From positions 62,001-126,000 of IMG/VR virus record IMGVR_UViG_3300021364_000001: a DNA stretch of 64,000 nt, one strand, 5' to 3'. A program made the translations under genes and the position numbers. The notes under the pieces were generated by a model that worked only from the letters and a program-made list of their open reading frames with translations, searched no databases and was not told the origin of the DNA. Positions 63,879 to 64,000 of this stretch are shown piece by piece (the first letter of the stretch is position 1; each line of letters starts with the position of its first letter). The DNA is from a virus.

Positions 63879-64000
63879 GTCGTCTCAGATCAATGAAATT
63901 CTTAATCTGGAACCCACGAGAGGAACACTGTTTAAGAATCTGTTCTAAGTAATTTATACAAGTTTCAAGGTAGTCGATCTTCTGCTTGTTTCTCAACCAG
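63865..64000 (-). CDS. uvsY: Recombination mediator UvsY, C-terminal part only
   Basis: The last 45 codons of a minus-strand gene whose start lies beyond the right edge. The visible end KIDYLETCINYLEQILKQCS then SRGFQIKNFIDLRRHGDY matches the C-terminal helix of UvsY (RGxQIKxxI...), and the gene sits just upstream of uvsW as in cyanophages. UvsY loads UvsX onto ssDNA. Identification rests on this short tail. Confidence 0.72.
   Translation of the reverse strand, partial: WLRNKQKIDYLETCINYLEQILKQCSSRGFQIKNFIDLRRHGDY

Noticed and set aside
63951-63958. TATAAATT inside uvsY, upstream of uvsW
   Set aside because: Last base differs from the late consensus and it lies in coding sequence about 75 bases from uvsW; too weak to call.
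1-64000. CRISPR array, integrase, insertion sequence or attachment site
   Set aside because: No regularly spaced repeats, transposase or recombinase frame was seen; the window looks like a strictly lytic phage.

Overview
The window is part of the genome of a T4-like marine cyanophage (a contractile-tailed myovirus infecting Synechococcus or Prochlorococcus). Two gene sets support this. The first is the T4 replication and transcription core: gp33, RNase H, NrdA/NrdB, primase gp61, helicase gp41, UvsX, DNA polymerase gp43, RegA, gp62, gp44, gp45, gp46, gp47, sigma gp55, UvsW and the end of UvsY. The second is the set of host-derived metabolic genes typical of cyanophages: psbA, psbD, two hli genes, talC, phoH, mazG, pstS, hsp20, cobS-like, speD, thyX and a carbamoyltransferase. 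No gene is interrupted by an intron or an obvious frameshift. Nearly all genes are on the minus strand, packed with ATGA, TGATG or TAATG start/stop overlaps; only three genes (about 44.27-45.95 kb) are on the plus strand.

Layout from left to right (transcription mostly runs right to left). 0-6.4 kb: DUF1825-like protein, gp33, exonuclease, PhoH, ThyX, RNase H, glutaredoxin and small proteins. 6.4-13.2 kb: a small secreted beta-rich protein, a 2OG-Fe(II) oxygenase, a 1531-residue virion-like protein and a secreted HExxH protein. 13.2-17.4 kb: photosynthesis cluster psbD, psbA, hli, peroxiredoxin, hli. 17.4-22.8 kb: three oxygenases, two tRNA genes (Val-UAC, Arg-UCU), a nuclease-like gene, talC and several genes under 60 codons. 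22.7-28.4 kb: nrdB, nrdA, primase and hypotheticals. 28.4-35.2 kb: a late block with an Ig-like protein and a module of nucleotidyltransferase-like and ligase-like genes. 35.2-42.1 kb: mazG, gp41, an oxygenase, uvsX, gp43. 42.1-44.1 kb: pstS, a second small secreted beta-rich protein and hsp20. 44.2-47.2 kb: plus-strand secreted proteins facing minus-strand membrane proteins. 47.2-57.8 kb: carbamoyltransferase, regA, gp62, an inserted methylase/nuclease-like/oxygenase trio, gp44, gp45, and an AAA+/metal-binding VWA gene pair. 57.8-64 kb: speD, gp46, gp47, gp55, uvsW, uvsY end.

Regulation can be read in part. T4-type late promoters (TATAAATA, CATAAATA, AATAAATA or CTAAATA) recur about 22-32 bases upstream of structural or envelope genes, matching the gp55/gp33/gp45 late-transcription proteins encoded here. 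Sigma-70-type promoters with a full TTGACA box and 17-base spacing precede the 79-nt-long leader of a hli gene and a small-gene/oxygenase unit, and one lies antisense to the gene next to gp55. Rho-independent terminators often carry a C(UUCG)G loop.

The parts most worth a second look are: a Dam-type methylase with a PD-(D/E)XK-like partner and an oxygenase inserted between clamp-loader genes gp62 and gp44; a CobS/MoxR-like ATPase with a HEVGH plus VWA protein; a late-promoter module of ligase-like and HxGH nucleotidyltransferase-like proteins; seven 2OG-Fe(II) oxygenases in 64 kb; and two small secreted beta-rich proteins, one in the pstS unit.
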